Assembly: GCF_910589235.1 (NCBI RefSeq) | Contig: NC_060972.1 | Coordinates: 5,116,899-5,180,898 of the forward strand | Length of the DNA stretch: 64,000 bases | Source of the DNA: Vespa crabro | Lineage: Eukaryota > Arthropoda > Insecta > Hymenoptera > Vespidae | Direction of reading: 5' to 3' | In this document: positions 63,892-64,000 of the stretch, in pieces | Position numbering within the stretch: position 1 is the stretch's first letter | Layout: each line of letters begins with the position of its first letter | Position numbers and translations under genes: made by a program | The notes under the pieces: generated by a model | What the model saw: the letters and a program-made list of their open reading frames with translations, nothing else | What the model was told of the DNA's origin: nothing | Database searches by the model: none

Positions 63892-63990
63892 AGCGCTTCT
63901 TTTTTTCTTCCTTTTTTCTTCCTTTCTTCTTCCTTTCTTCTTCCTTTTTTCTTCCTTTTTTCTTCATCTTTATCTTCTTCTTTTCTCTTT
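63892..63990 (+). repeat. Pyrimidine-rich TTTTTTCTTCC repeat
   Basis: Imperfect tandem copies of an 11-nt pyrimidine unit running to the right edge of the window. Confidence 0.85.
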
Positions 63991-64000
63991 TCCTTTCTTT

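Larger units (their letters stand above)
61543..64000. other. Upstream region of TH, right edge
   Basis: The TH 5' UTR and promoter should lie here. A possible 5' UTR acceptor (minus strand TCTTGCAG) is near 61676-61683. The segment 62040-62360 is CpG-rich, with TATAAA on the plus strand near 62086 and a 50-bp (CCA)n tract at 62199-62248. A short (TA)n/CATATA tract is near 63193-63230. The last 100 bases are an imperfect TTTTTTCTTCC pyrimidine repeat. Open frames at 63254-63703 and 63441-63782 match nothing I know. Confidence 0.45.

Overview
The window is nuclear DNA from an insect, most likely a hymenopteran and plausibly a bee. The DNA is AT-rich but dense in CpG (TCGA and CGAT words everywhere), some introns are only 70-80 bp, and it is packed with (CT)n/(GA)n, (TA)n and triplet microsatellites. 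The animal genes recognised by protein sequence (tyrosine hydroxylase, TFIIE-beta, a RERG-like small GTPase) have the exon layouts expected of an insect. All gene models were spliced by hand from GT/AG signals and reading-frame continuity. They are strong where the protein family is recognised and provisional elsewhere.

Layout. Positions 1 to about 38.4 kb hold no exon I can identify. The block ends at a short minus-strand exon (38443-38509) encoding a signal peptide and the start of what looks like an ionotropic glutamate receptor amino-terminal domain, with a phase-1 donor. The simplest reading is that most or all of 1-38442 is the very large first intron of that receptor gene, with the rest beyond the left edge. 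It holds microsatellites, a 14-bp minisatellite and several GC-richer or homeodomain-site-rich segments that could be enhancers.

From 41.2 kb the window is gene-dense. TFIIE-beta (41191-42324, plus strand, four exons, 285 aa) is convergent with a RERG/RASL-like small GTPase (43245-47122, minus, five coding exons, 216 aa) whose P-loop, switch I and switch II all depart from Ras. Next, on the minus strand, is a five-exon gene (50065-52055) for a predicted secreted protein of 394 aa that I do not recognise. It is followed by tyrosine hydroxylase (54209-61542, minus, seven coding exons). Two of the hydroxylase exons (120 and 60 nt) encode a strongly acidic block and can be skipped in frame, predicting isoforms of 569 and 509 aa, as in the Drosophila pale gene.

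The genes are not an operon and have unrelated jobs: general transcription, small-GTPase signalling, an unknown extracellular product, the rate-limiting step of dopamine and cuticle catecholamine synthesis, and probably glutamate reception. I found no tRNA or rRNA gene, no CRISPR array and no recognisable transposon. The most promising undescribed item is the secreted-protein gene next to tyrosine hydroxylase.
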